Assembly (NCBI GenBank): GCA_023053685.1
Contig: JALIGW010000219.1
Coordinates: 90,001-154,000, forward strand
DNA length: 64,000 nucleotides
From: Diadophis punctatus similis
Taxonomy: Eukaryota > Chordata > Lepidosauria > Squamata > Dipsadidae
Direction of reading: 5' to 3'
The notes beneath the pieces were generated by a model, which was not told the origin of the DNA, made no database searches, and saw only the letters and a program-made list of their open reading frames with translations. Position 1 is the stretch's first letter. Every line of letters begins with the position of its first letter. This document shows, one piece after another, positions 40,712-52,111 of this stretch. Both the position numbers and the translations under genes were made by a program.

Positions 40712-41795
40712 GGGTGTGTTTCCATCAGTACGCTGATGACACCCAGCTGTACATCACCACCCGTCTGACTTCAGTGTGGCAGCCCGTCTGACTTCAGTGT
40801 GGCAGCCGATGTAATGTGCCGATGCCTGGACGACGTTAGGATCTGGATGGGGAGGAACAGACTCAGACTCAACCCCGACAAGACTGAGTGGCTTTGGATA
40901 TTGCCTCCTAAGGATTGTGACAACTATCCCTCCTTGGTTCTCGAGGGAGAGAAATTGACTCCCTCGGATCAGGTCCGCAACTTGGGGGTCCTCCTAGATC
41001 CACAGCTAAAATTGGAACACCATCTTACTGCTGTGGCTAGGGGGGCCTTTGCACAGGTTCGCCTGGTGCACCAGTTGCGGCCATACTTGGAGAAGGAGGC
41101 TCTACTCACGGTCACTCATGCCCTTGTCACCTCCCGTTTGGACTACTGCAATGCGCTCTACATGGGGCTACCCTTGAAGAGTATCCGGAGACTCCAGTTG
41201 GTACAAAATGCGGCTGCGCGTGCTGTGGTGGGTGTGCCAAGGTACACCCACGTGACATCTATACTCCGCCAGCTGCATTGGTTGCCCATTAGTCTCCGGG
41301 TCCAATTCAAGGTGTTGATCATCATCTTTAAAGCCCTTCATGGCTTAGGACCAGGTTATCTCCGGGACCGCATTCTGCCTCATACTTCCCTCCGACCGGT
41401 TAGGGCCCACAGAGTTGGCCTCCTCCAGCTCCCGTCGGCCAAGCAATGTCGGCTGGCGGGTCCTAGGGGGAGAGCCTTCTCTGTGGCCGGCCCCGCGCTC
41501 TGGAACCAACTCCCTCCAGAGACCCGAACCATCCCCACCCTGCTGGCCTTCCGAAAAGCCGTTAAGACATGGCTCTTCCTGCAGGCAGGGGGGAGAGCCT
41601 AATTCCATCTGCACTCTCCCCCGGGTATGTCTGGCGGTTGAATGGTGTTTTTATACTGTAATTTTTAATTTTTGTATTTTGATTTTAAATTGAATTTATT
41701 GGTTTTCTTGTATTTTATTCCTGTGTTGTAAGCCGCCCTGAGTCCCTCGGGAGTGGGGCGGCATATAAGAAACCATAAATAAATAAATAAAATAA
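40712..41795 (+). mobile_element. L2-type LINE 3' half
   Basis: It begins just before the catalytic box (QYADDTQLY near 40727), so the palm up to motif C is gone. A 23-bp direct duplication (cccgtctgacttcagtgtgg...) at about 40759-40805 shifts the frame. From 40799 an open frame of 267 codons encodes 'DDVRIWMGRNRLRLNPDKTE', 'LVTSRLDYCNALYMGLPLKS' and 'RAFSVAGPALWNQLPPETR'. The 3' end has ccgccctgagtccctcgg and (AAAT)n. The flanks aaccaaaga (near 40701 and 41798) look like a 9-bp target duplication. Confidence 0.9.
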
Positions 41796-42020
41796 ATAAA
41801 CCAAAGATTCCACAGAGAATCACTACCTGACTCTGGGGTTTCGTCACCAAACCCCCCAAAACTATACCCTTAGACTGTCCACCTTTGACCTCACCCGATT
41901 CCTAAGAGGTCAGTGAGGGGCGTGCATAAGTGCACCAGCTTGCCTACCGTCCCTGTCCTAATGTTCCCTCTTATCAGTATCCATCTTATATATATAAACA
42001 ATGTTATATCTATGTACTTG
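41796..42020 (+). mobile_element. CR1/L3-like LINE 3' end
   Basis: It contains 'cctaagaggtcagtgagggg' and cgtgcataagtgcacc followed by 'gtccctgtcctaatgttccc', the 3' signature of the element at 22445. The coding part is reduced to 'SLPDS'-like traces. Confidence 0.75.
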
Positions 42021-42024
42021 ACAA

Positions 42025-42063
<39 letters not shown>

Positions 42064-42081
42064 AAAAATAAAAATAAAAAA

Positions 42082-42112
<31 letters not shown>

Positions 42113-42374
42113 TGAAAATAAAAATAAAAATAAAAATAAAAATAAAAATAAAAAAAATAAAAAAATAAAAAAATAAAAAATAAATAAAAAAAATAAAAAA
42201 ATAAAAAAATAAAAATAAAAATAAAAATAAAAATAAAAAAATAAAAATAAAAATAATAAAAATAAAAATAAAAATAAAAATAAAAATAAAAATAAAAATA
42301 AAAATAAAAATAAAAATAAAAATAATAAAAATAAAAATAATAAAAATAAAAATAAAAATAAAAATAAAAATAAA
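42021..42374 (+). repeat. (AAAT)n / (AAAAT)n microsatellite, about 350 bp
   Basis: AAAT units pass into AAAAT and AAAAAAT variants. It starts at the tail of the CR1/L3-like fragment and ends exactly at the Penelope-like arm. The Phe/Tyr/Leu-rich minus-strand frames are artefacts. Confidence 0.97.
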
Positions 42375-42496
42375 CCATGACCTGGATGACTGAGAGCCTC
42401 CATAGACACTCCAAGGGAATAGATAATTTTATTTTTAATTCGTTACAATTAACTGGAATAAAAATAACTCAGCAGTGATGACAGAATTAAAATATG

Positions 42497-42975
42497 AAAG
42501 ACATTACAGAGGGTGGTGAGTACAACACAAAACAATGTGGTCTGTCCCCTGATACCACTAGGCGACATGGCTAGGGCTCGCTGCCTTAGAAGAGTGAGGA
42601 ATATCCTCAGGGACGACTCACACCCTGGTCAGCACTTCTTTATTCTCCTGCCATCAGGAAGGAGATATAGAAGCACAGGCAGCCGCACAAACAGGCTGAA
42701 GAACAGTTTTTATCCGTGGGCTGTCAGACTCCTGAATGGAAAATAACTTGACAACAACATTGTACGATTGACTTGCGGGGCCTGCGTGCTGTGCAATAAG
42801 CTCACATGGAGCAGTAGGATTGTGTGTTTGTTTGTTAGTAGGATTCACTGGGCTAGGGATTTTCTGTCTTTCACTGTGAGTTGTGTTGTGTTGGGGGAGT
42901 GCACGAAGGGAGGCTCAGCCAATCTCATTGTACACACGTTGTACTCTGACAATAAAGGTTTGAATTTTGAATTTG
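42497..42975 (+). mobile_element. LINE 3' fragment (clade unresolved)
   Basis: A frame at 42513-42746 encodes 'CLRRVRNILRDDSHPGQHFF' and 'LPSGRRYRSTGSRTNRLKNS' then FYPWAVRLLN, a C-terminus typical of some vertebrate non-LTR elements. It ends 'actctgacaataaaggtttg'. The 5-bp atatg at 42492-42496 and 42976-42980 brackets it, and removing it restores the inverted arm. Confidence 0.75.
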
Positions 42976-43286
42976 ATATGTATCATAGCGATAAAAAAAC
43001 ATAAACTAAAACTTTAAAAACAAAAAGAGAGCGACCCAGATTGGATTTCCCTACAGCTAGCCCTGCCATTTTAACGTATTATTAAATCGAGAGCATGTAA
43101 AAACATTCCTCTCCCTCTGAGGAATGGAGGTTGAGGCTTTATGGCCACCTCTTTTGTTAAGGTGAGAATAAATCTCATAGAGGCGATGTGGATCTTTTCT
43201 CGGAATTCAGACATTTAGAAATAAAGCCGAGATTAAAGTCTAATAGAAAATATTTATTTCGGTACAAAAACAATAAATCATGAATA

Positions 43287-43784
43287 CCGTATTTTTCGGA
43301 GTATAAGACGCACCTTTTTCCTCCCTAAAAGTGGCTGAAAATTTGGGTGCGTCTTATACTCTGAATGTAGCTTTTTTCGGAGCTATTTTTCCAGCCCTAA
43401 CTAGTTGCTAACGATCTTCCCAGTTCTTACCGGCTTGCAGGCTTTTTCATTGTTACTCTCTCTGAAGAAAGTTTTTCCAGCCCTAAGTCTTTGCAGGGTT
43501 TTTTTCATTGCTCTACTTGCTCCGAATAAGTTTTTTTCTAGCCCTAACCAGGTGCTAACGATCTTCCCAGCTCTTACTGGCTTGCAGGCTCTTTCATTGT
43601 TACTCTCTCTGAAGAAGGTTTTTTTAAGTCCTAACCAGGGGATAAAATAATGTGCTGAAGCTGACCAGACTAAGGATTATCCAGATGAATACCTGGTAGG
43701 CAGATTTCCCCCCCCCCTATTTTCCTCCCCAAAAACTAAGGTGTGTCTTATACTCAGGTGCGTCTTATACTCCAAAAAATACGG
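43287..43784 (+). mobile_element. TA-flanked inverted-repeat element, 498 bp
   Basis: The ends ccgtatttttcggagtataa and gagt-like inverse (ttatactccaaaaaatacgg) form terminal inverted repeats. TA dinucleotides flank it, as for Tc1/mariner-type insertion. The interior has two to three units with 'cagccctaa', 'ctaacgatcttcccag' and 'cttgcaggctttttcattg'. Copies lie at 45936 and 62362. Confidence 0.8.
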
Positions 43785-44785
43785 TAGTTACATCTTGCTA
43801 ATAAATCGTGACCATTCCGGTCAGAGTCAAAGGCAGAAGAGAAAAATGGAGAATCAGGAATGCACACATGTGCAGGAGATCACATCACGTGTCCTGCTTG
43901 TATTGGAATGTACCATCATATTAGGAAAGGGATGCATCACCCTGCATATACCATACAACTGGCAATATTCACACCGTGACATCTTTACATGCTCCCCCTT
44001 CAATGGGTTGATTCCCATTAACTAAGACTAAGACTGAGTCAGACATTGGTAATATGGATTTCCTTGGTGCAGAAAGAAAAGAGTTAGGATTGGACCTCAG
44101 TCACACAGTCATGGCGGCCAACCTAGCTGGCTGGGGAACTCTGGGAGTTGAAGTTCACACATCTTAAGGGAAACACTGACACATGCATCGATCCATTCAT
44201 GCACAGAACAATATTTTGATGGCCCTTTTATGGGAGAGAGAGGCAGGCTCCACCAGCTTGGCTGCAGAGGAGAAAAGTTAGGGTCTTAGTCCCAGGTAAG
44301 GCAGCCTTTGTTTAACAAAACCCCGACGTTGGGCAGGCAGCAAACCTTGCCCAATGGGCAGGATCAATAGAGCCGGACTATCTCTCAGCCCCCTAAGCTC
44401 TATCAGGTCAGGTGGCCTCATTTGTCATTTCCTGGCACATCTGCTACGGAGCAGCTGCAGAACCTGAGCCGAGTCTGCGGAGGAAGTTGGAGGATTTGCA
44501 TGGGGCCCGATGGATTAGGAAAATCTGGAAGCCGGACAGATAACACTCAAGTAACAGACTGGGAAACAGTCTGAGGGGAGAGAATGAGGGGAAGGAGCGA
44601 ACGAAATAGATTAAACCCGTCTGCTTTCACTTATGCACGGAGAGGCATTTTCTAAGGAGTCGAACTTCTGCAGTTAGATAGGTACAATCCATGGGGCTCG
44701 GGCAAAACCTGCCTTTTTTGCAAAGCTGTAATGAACACATCCCTTTCCCAAGGCTGGAGCTGTTGAATTTTTCCCCCCCTTAGGG
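43785..44785. other. Unique-looking sequence with one half-palindrome
   Basis: A remnant of the palindromic family is at about 44120-44170 ('tggggaactctgggagttga'). The remaining 900 bp are free of recognised repeats and show no convincing exon. Confidence 0.35.
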
Positions 44786-44921
44786 CAGTGTTTCCCAACC
44801 TTGGCAACTTGAAGATATCTGGACTTCAACTCCCAGAATTCCCCAGCCAGCATTTGCTGGCTGGGGAATTCTGGGAGTTGAAGTCCAGATATCTTCAAGT
44901 TGCCAAGGTTGGGAAACACTG
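44786..44921. mobile_element. Palindromic hAT-like miniature element, 136 bp
   Basis: The exact ends cagtgtttcccaacc and ggttgggaaacactg, and a perfect duplication ccttaggg (44778-44785 and 44922-44929). The two halves are almost perfect inverse copies meeting at 'ccagcatttgctgg'. It is a young copy of the family at 12684. Confidence 0.93.
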
Positions 44922-44984
44922 CCTTAGGGGTTTATTTCATCCTCAGCAAACTGCAAAGGCTGAACTCAACAAGGGGGTGATAAA

Positions 44985-45504
44985 CAGTGGTGGGTTCCTA
45001 CCGGTGCGGTCCACTCTATAGCACCGGTAGCGGCCTGCTAGTGACGTCACAGTACCGGTGCGGTCAGTTGCCGGTGCCTGGGCGCTGCCATTTTTTTAAA
45101 AAAATTTTTTTTAAAAAAAATTTCTTCTGCGCATGCCCAGAAGCCGAGCTTCCGGCACTGCGCATGCGCTGCCTTCCTACCCCACAGTGAGTCCAAGCAG
45201 GGGAGGATGGCTGAGGGAGTACATGAGACGCTGAAAGAACGGGCGGCAGGAGCTATCTCCATTCCCCTCCCTTCAGCAGTCCGAGAAGCCACGAATGCGC
45301 GGTGATGATCCCAGGCATTTTCGCACGTTTGAGGCTTCTTGAGCTGCTGAGGGGAGGGGGAATGGGCAGCAGGACCTATCTTAGTTCCCCTCCATTCAGC
45401 AGTCTGAGAAGCCACGCCCATCTGGTCACATGGCTGGCAAGCCACACCCACAAAATAAGCCACGCCCACAGAGTGGTAGTAAAACAATTAGGGACCCGCC
45501 CCTG
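44985..45504 (+). mobile_element. hAT-like element, 520-bp family
   Basis: The ends are cagtggtgggttcc and gacccgcccctg; the perfect duplication is gtgataaa (44977-44984 and 45505-45512). The content matches 6490-7009, 49503-50024 and 53131-53632. Confidence 0.92.
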
Positions 45505-45935
45505 GTGATAAATCAAATTTGTTGGTTCTTTAGATTCCCGGTTGTGTCATTTGTCCAATATCACACGCAGGCTGCTTCGTAAGATTTCTCTCACCTCACC
45601 CTCACATTAAAAAAAAAAAACACCCCTCTCTCTGGGTGCAAAAATCAAGGCCTGATCTCTTGCTCATCTACAGACATAAACTCACACCCCTGCACATATG
45701 TGCCTTCCCATTCAACACACCCGCCAGCAAAACTTTTTAATATCTGTATTGCAGATCCGTGACCCAAGGAACACCGTTCTCGGCTGGGCTGGGGAATTGT
45801 ATTTTATGATATAAAGTCACTCTGGCGAATTCCTTGAGTTCAGCCACTATCGCTTTTCTAACACCTGCTTTGGCACAAGCTTGGTCTCCTGTTGTACATA
45901 TGGGCATAGTGGAAGGAATTGCACACAATTAATTA
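45505..45935. other. Unassigned sequence
   Basis: Contains a 12-bp A run near 45610. Nothing else recognised. Confidence 0.3.
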
Positions 45936-46852
45936 CCGTATTTTTCGGAGTATAAGACACACCGGAGTATAAAACGCACCTTAGTTTTGGGGGAGGAAAA
46001 TAGGGGAAAAAATCTACCTACCAGGTATTCATCTGGCTAGCGTCCTTAGTCTGGTCAGCTTCAGCACATTATTTTATCCCCTAGTTAGGGCTGAAAAAAA
46101 TCTTCTTCGGAGGGAGTAGCAATGAAAACAAGCCTGCAAAGACTTAGGGCTGGAATAAAACTTCTTAGGAGGGAGTAGCAATGAAAACAAGCCTGCAAAG
46201 ACTTAGAAAAAACTTCTTCGGAGGGAGTAGCAATGAACCGAGCCTGCAAAGACTTAGGGCTGGAAAAAACTTCTTCGGAGGGAATAGCAATGAAAACAAG
46301 CCTGCAAAGACTTCGGGCTGAAAAAAACTTCTTCGGAGGGAGTAGCAATGAAAACAAGCCTGCAAAGACTTAGGGCTGGAAAAAACTTCTTCGGAGGGAG
46401 TAGCAATGAAAACAAGCCTGCAAAGACTTAGGGCTGGAAAAAACTTCTTCGGAGGGAGTAGCAATGAAAACAAGCCTGCAAAGACTTAGGGCTGGAAAAA
46501 ACTTCTTCGGAGGGAGTAGCAATGAAAACAAGCCTGCAAAGACTTAGGGCTGGAAAAAACTTCTTCGGAGGGAGTAGCAATGAAAACAAGCCTGCAAAGA
46601 CTTAGGGCTGGAAAAAACTTCTTCGGAGGGAGTAGCAATGAAAACAAGCCTGCAAAGACTTAGGGCTGGAAAAAACTTCTTCGGAGGGAGTAGCAATGAA
46701 AACAAGCCTGCAAGCCGGGAAGATCGTTAGCACCTCGTTAGGGCTGGGGAAAAAAGCTTCTAAAAAGCTACATTCGGAGTATAAGACACACCCAAATTTT
46801 CAGCCTCTTTTAGGGTGGGGGAAAGGTGCGCCTTATACTCCGAAAAATACGG
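45936..46852 (-). mobile_element. TA-flanked element with expanded 58-bp minisatellite
   Basis: The ends ccgtatttttcggagtataa and ttatactccgaaaaatacgg are inverse copies flanked by TA. It is the inverse-oriented relative of 43287 and 62362. The interior is a tandem array (46085-46715) that roughly doubles its length. Confidence 0.85.
46085..46715 (+). repeat. 58-bp minisatellite, about 11 units
   Basis: Each unit contains gaaaacaagcctgcaaag, then acttagggctgg and 'acttcttcggagggagtagc'. Central units are identical or nearly so; the first few carry small deletions. The repeated open frame on the minus strand is an artefact of the array. Confidence 0.95.
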
Positions 46853-47334
46853 TATAAATTCCAAAGAGGGGAACACACATCGTAAACTCATTGCAAAAAA
46901 AAAAAAAAGAGAGAGAGAGCTGGTACACAAAGCTGTCCATAGACCAATCTCATGCCTTAGGCTCCTACAAATGTCCATCAGAAAAGAACACTTTGGGGCA
47001 GGTGGCATCCCTGTTTTGGTCTGCAAATGGAAGCAGTTAAGTTACATGCAATATGTGGGCTAATCTTTGCTTTTATCAGAGACCAAACCCTGGAGCCCCA
47101 AAATGCATTCAACCTCGTTGAAACCATCCATGAACTGCCACCAACTGTCATTAATAGGATTGTAATAGATTTGAAATAACAAGAAAACTCTTAAAAATGG
47201 GAGGAAATCCTATTAATGGCATGCAGGCAATTTACAGTTGCTTAAAATAATATTAAGTCAAATGCATTTTTGTCCTAACCTCATCTGCTTTTTTTTTTTC
47301 CTACCGGCTGTGCATATAAGATTCTTATATCTCT
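46853..47334. other. Unassigned sequence
   Basis: No family signature or convincing exon recognised. Confidence 0.3.
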
Positions 47335-47753
47335 GCCTATAAGACCATCACCAGATGGATTCATAACTGGTTGACCAACCACACTCAGCAGGTAATCCCC
47401 ACTGGTGCTACATCTGCATGGAGGGAAGTATGCAGTGGGGTACCTCAAGTCTCTGTCTTAGGCTCAGTGCTCTTCAACATCTTCATGAAGGATCTAGATG
47501 AGGGGATAGAAGAGGAACTCATTAAATTTCTAGATGACACCAAGCTAGGGGGGAATAGCCAATACTTTAGAAGATAGGCTCAAGATCCAGAAGGATCTCG
47601 ACAGACTTGAACACTGGGCCCTATCTAACAGAAAGAAATTCAATGGTGAGAAAACTAAGGCCCTACACTTATGAAAGAAAAACCAAATGCACAGATATTG
47701 ATACCTGGCTCAATACCGTAGTAGCAACTGTGAGAGGGATCTAGATGACATCT

Positions 47754-48006
47754 AAGGAGCCGAGGTGGTGCAGTGGTTAGAGTGCAATACTGCAGGCTAC
47801 TTCTGCTGCCTGCCGGCTGCCTTCAATTTGGCAGTTCAAATCCCACCAGGCTCAAGGTTAACTCAGCCTTCCATCCTTCCAAGGTGGGTAAAATGAGGAG
47901 CCAGATTGTTGGGAGCAATAGGCTGACTCTGTAAACCACTTAGAGAGGGTTGTAAAAGCACTGTGAAGTGGTATATAAGTCTAAGGGCTATTGCTATTGC
48001 TATTGC
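47754..48006 (+). mobile_element. Sauria-type SINE in CR1
   Basis: The head 'ggtggtgcagtggttagagt' and box B-like gcagttcaaatccc are clear. It ends 'taagtctaagggctattgct' with (ATTGCT)n. The CR1 reading resumes at 'aatggaccattacttgagta'. Confidence 0.88.
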
Positions 48007-48240
48007 TAATGGACCATTACTTGAGTATGAGCCAACAGTGTGCTGCAGCTGCCAAAAAGGCCAATGTGATCCTAGGCTTCATCAACAGAAGGATAGTTTC
48101 AAGATCACAAAAAGTGATAGTACTGCTTCATACTGCACTGGAGAGACCACACTTGGAATATTGCATCCAGAATATTCTGGTCACCTTAATACCAAAAGAA
48201 GTTGAGACTCTACTGTAGAAAGAGTTCAGAGAAGAGCAAC

Positions 48241-49240
48241 TGTTGGGTTCCAATACTGAAGAGTCAGGAGGCAGGTTGAGTGACTTCAGCTCTTTATTGA
48301 TTACAGTGAGCAACAACAGCTAAAATTGGAGCAACATTTTCAGCTGTGGCTAGGGGGACCTTTGCACAGGTACGTCTTGTGCACCAATTGCGACCCTACT
48401 TGGAGAAGGAGGCACTTCTCACAGTCACTCACGCCCATATCACCTCCCGGCTGAATTACTGCAATGCGCTCTACATGGGGCTACCCTTGAAGAGTGTCCG
48501 GTGACTGCAGTTGGTGCAAAATGCAGCTGCGCGAGCTGTGGTGGGTGTGCCTAGGTACACCCACGTAACACCGATCCTCCGCCAGCTGCATTGGCTGCCC
48601 ATTAGTCTCCGGATCCAATTTAAGGTGTTGGTTTTAACCTTTAAAGCCCTACATGGCTCAGGGCCAGGTTATCTTTGGGACGGCATCCTGCCGCATACCT
48701 CCCTACGACTGGTTAGATCCCACAGAGTTGGCTTCCTCCAGGTCCCATCGACCAAGCAATGTCGGCTAGCGGGACCGAGGGGGAGGGCCTTCTCTGTGGG
48801 AGCCCCCTCCCTGTGGAACCAGCTTCCCCCAGAGATCAGGACTATCCCCACCCTACTGGCTCCGTAAATCAATAAAAACTTGGCTCTTCCGGCAGGCAGG
48901 GTGAAAGTGAGACCAACTAGACTAGATATGGGTCTCCCCCCTTGATTATGAATGTGAGATGCTCTTTTTAATTTTTGTAGTTTTTAATTATTGTACTTTT
49001 TATACTGTGGAATAGATTCTGATATGTTGTGAGCCGCCCAGAGTCCCCCGGGAGTTGGGCGGCATAGAAATCCATTTAAATAAATAAATAAATAAATAAA
49101 CAGCAAAAGCCCAGCCGGAGGCTCCTGTTTAAATAGAGAGCCCCGACTGGGAAGACCCAATCAGTGATTACCTTCTCTGATCAATCGAGCCGACCTGGTT
49201 GTAAACATCTCAGCTAACATGCCAATCCCAGGACACAACA
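48241..49240 (-). mobile_element. Solo LTR split by an L2 fragment
   Basis: It starts tgttgggttcc and ends ggacacaaca (TGTTG...CAACA), with a perfect 5-bp duplication gcaac (48236-48240 and 49241-49245). On the minus strand a TATA-like ctatttaaac precedes an aataaagag polyadenylation signal. The LTR itself is about 220 bp; the rest is the L2 at 48321-49098. Confidence 0.82.
48321..49098 (+). mobile_element. L2-type LINE 3' part inside the LTR
   Basis: It encodes 'NAAARAVVGVPRYTHVTPIL', 'IQFKVLVLTFKALHGSGPGY' and 'RAFSVGAPSLWNQLPPEIR', then ends with 'gccgcccagagtcccccggg' and (AAAT)n. The 6-bp aacagc occurs on both sides. Confidence 0.88.
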
Positions 49241-49502
49241 GCAACAAAGATGATTAGAAGGCTAAAACGTATGATGAATGGTTTCAGGAACTAGGTATGT
49301 CAAGTTCAATGAAGAGAAGAACTAGTGATGACATTATGGTAGTACTCCAAAATTTGAGAGGTTGTCAGAAAGAAGAGGGGGACAACTTATTATCCAAAGC
49401 ACTTGAGGGCAAGACAAGAAGTGAAGAATGGAAATGTATCAAGGAGAAATCCAACCCTGAACTAAGGAGAAATTTCCTGACAGTGAGAACAATCAGTGGA
49501 AC

Positions 49503-50024
49503 CAGGGGTGGATTCCTAATTTTTTTACTACCACTCTGTGGGTGTGGCTTATTTTGTGGGTGTGGCTTGCTGACCATGTGACCGGATAGGCGTGGCTTCT
49601 CGGACTGCTGAAGGGAGGGGAACTGTGATAGGTCCTGCCCATTCCCCCTCCCCTCAGCAGCTCGAGAAGCCTCAAACGTGCGAAAATGCCTAGGATCATC
49701 ACCGCACGTTCGTGGCTTCTCGGACTGCTGAAGGGAGGGGAACGGAGATAGCTCCTGCCGCCCATTCTTTCAGCGTCTCACGCGCTCCCTCAGCCATCCT
49801 CCCCTGCTTGGACTCACTGTGGGATAGGAAGGCAGCACATGCGCAGTGCCGGAAGCTCGGCTTCTGGGCATGTGCAGAAGAAAATTTTAAAAAAAATAAA
49901 ACATTTTTTTTAAAAAAATGACAGTGCCCAGGCACCGTCAACCGACCGCACCGGTACTGTGACGTCACCAGCGAGCCGCTACCGGTGCTATAGAGTGGAC
50001 CGCACTGGTAGGAACCCACCACTG
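49503..50024 (-). mobile_element. hAT-like element, 520-bp family, in CR1
   Basis: The ends are caggggtggattcc and ggaacccaccactg. The flanks agtggaac and agtgaaac match at 7 of 8 positions. The CR1 phrase 'acaatcagtggaac...gcttgcctcc' is continuous without it. Confidence 0.88.
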
Positions 50025-50176
50025 AGTGAAACGCTTGCCTCCAGAAATTGTGAGTGTTCCAACGCTGGAGGTTTTCAAGAAGAGACTTGACAGCCATTGG
50101 ATATAGGGTCTCTTGCTTGGGCAGCAGGTTGGACTAGAAGACCTCCAAGGTCTCTTCCAACTCTGTTATTCTATTT

Positions 50177-50340
50177 TTTCCCCCTGATTGTGGAGAAGCG
50201 TGCACAAGTGCACCAGCGTGCCTACCGTCCCTGTCCTAATGTTCCCTCTTATCAGTACTCATCTTATGTATATAAACAATGTTATATCTATGTATATTAC
50301 CAACACGTACTTGACAAAAATAAATAAATAAAAATAAAAT
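50177..50340 (+). mobile_element. CR1/L3-like LINE 3' tip
   Basis: It holds 'gcgtgcacaagtgcaccagc', 'gtccctgtcctaatgttccc' and an (AAAT)n tail, the 3' signature of the family at 22445. Confidence 0.75.
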
Positions 50341-50558
50341 ATCCTCATCACTTAAGCTCAGTGCTCAAACCATACTTCCTTAGAGACAAGGACTGCCTTC
50401 AAGCCCCAAAGCAAACATATTCTCCTATTTACAACTCCACTAAACAGGATGATGAACCCTGCTCAGGAATAAAGTTCTGAAGATGTCAAAGTTTTCTGAT
50501 GTTCTCTCATTCAGCTATGACTCTGTCTGCTTTGAAGATCAGTCAGAATTGTTTAGCG
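50341..50558. other. Unassigned sequence
   Basis: Short unique-looking spacer; no feature recognised. Confidence 0.3.
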
Positions 50559-51183
50559 CAGTGTTTCCCAAACTTTTGACATATGTGTACCCCTTCTATA
50601 ATTTTCGTAACACTGAGTACCCCTCATAAAAAACATATGCTTTAATAAAAATCAAAATATATTTATTTTTTCTTTTTTTGGTACATACACAAAATAAAAA
50701 TTGTATTTTATAAAAATAATCAAAATCAGTGGAACTTACTAAAGCACAATAACAGGCGCCCGGAACTAACTATTAAAGAAGTAAGTTGTCTCTGTAATGA
50801 AGTGCAGTATATTCACGCCGTGTCATGCCTCACAAGACTGTCTAACCGTTAGATAACACTGCAATTCTCCGGCGTTTAAACAGCTCCACGGCTCAACGTC
50901 AACTGTTAATGTTCCTGCAGTTTAAAAATGGCCGAACCCGAGCTGCGCGAAGGATGCGCAGAAGTTCCCGCCATAATGAGTTGCGATACGATGTACGATG
51001 GCCCGAGTTCACGTGTAAAAACTGCAATACGCGCCTATTACTTTCCTTGTTCTGTGGGCGCAGCTAAGCACGGTGCAGTGGATATTCCCACGTGATCCCC
51101 ACCAAACTCCGGTGCAACGCGTACCCCCACCAAACTCTTCCCGTACCCCTGGGGGTACGCGTACCACACTTTGGGAAACACTG
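50559..51183. mobile_element. hAT-like element, 625 bp
   Basis: The ends are cagtgtttcccaaac and ctttgggaaacactg; the flanks gtttagcg and ctttagcg match at 7 of 8 positions. The body has gtacccct-type phrases at both ends and no transposase frame. Confidence 0.87.
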
Positions 51184-52111
51184 CTTTAGCGATGTTGCCT
51201 AAATGTTGGAATCTTGTTTCCTTAGCAATTGCCTTCTGGAATGTTTTTTCAAGTTCCCAGGCTCATTTATAGTCCTGCTGTTTCCTTCTGGTCTCCTGTG
51301 CAATGGTTATCAGGAGAAGACCCTCTCTCCCTTTTCAAGATCTAGCTCCTCTGTCCCCTTGAACTGGGGCGGTTACTCTGGTGGTTGTTAGGTTTTCAAT
51401 AATGAATGCTCTGGGTTTCGGTTGTGCTGCAAATCGCTTTGTGAACCGGGATGTTGAAAGGTGGTATGTAACAGGAATGTTGAAACGGAATAGAAACAAA
51501 ATAAAACCCTATTTGTGACTCCAGGGAATATATTTGGTGTAGTTTCAAGCGTTTGAAACCCAAATTTCCTTGTTCCTTGTCTCCCAGGGTATGAAGTGGG
51601 AAGAAGAGAATCTTACCACCAAGAGAGATTGAGGGATATTTTCCCAGGCCACAAATCCTAAAGATACCAGAAGAATTTATGAAGTAGTAGTTAAACTAAT
51701 GTACTTGGAGTCCAAGATATACCATAGAACGAGCTTAATGCTCGAATGAGTTGTGTTTTGGGTAGAAAATTATGCGCCGTTTGGTCTAGCCTGGCTTCTA
51801 ACATTTCCCAAACCATGCCCTGATCAGCCATCTCTCTTTCCATCCCTTTCTTGTGGCTGCAGAACAAGATCCTTATTTAGACATTTGCTGAAAAGCATAA
51901 TACAAATATGTGGAAGTCTGATCAGTTGCTAAACATCAGAACTCGAGGATGTGGGGGGGGCATAAAGGGGGTAATAATGCTCCATTGGGGGGAAAAAAAC
52001 AGATGGAGACTCTAAAAGTATGGAGAAACTGCTTACATCTGTTCTTATGCAGCAACTGTTGGCAGAAAGCTTACTCTGCCTGTAGAAAGTTGAATTAATA
52101 CAACCAATTAG
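51184..52111. other. Unique-looking sequence
   Basis: More than 900 bp without a recognised repeat. No frame or splice pattern supports an exon. Confidence 0.3.

Larger units (their letters stand above)
40113..43047. repeat. Large inverted repeat, 190-bp arms
   Basis: The left arm 40113-40302 and the right arm 42375-43047 (minus the insert at 42497-42975) are inverse copies, with shared phrases such as 'tatcgctatgatacat' and 'taaaaataaaattatctatt'. Between the arms lie a Penelope-like palindrome, an L2, a CR1/L3-like tail and a microsatellite. The inner arm ends are Penelope-like termini, so the structure probably derives from two inverted Penelope-like copies. Confidence 0.75.
47335..50176 (+). 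mobile_element. CR1 LINE, longest copy, with nested insertions
   Basis: This copy includes part of the polymerase core. The frame 47371-47577 has '[20 protein letters not shown]' and the catalytic-box region FLDDTKLGG (normally FADDTKLGG). Further pieces are 47578-47753, 48007-48240, 49241-49502 and 50025-50176, in correct CR1 order, ending in the terminal motif and ATTCT. A SINE, an LTR and a hAT-like element fill the gaps. Many stops make it inactive. Confidence 0.88.

Noticed and set aside
46085..46715. Regularly spaced repeats resembling a CRISPR array
   Set aside because: The units are direct tandem 58-mers with no unique spacers, in a eukaryotic transposon. It is a minisatellite.
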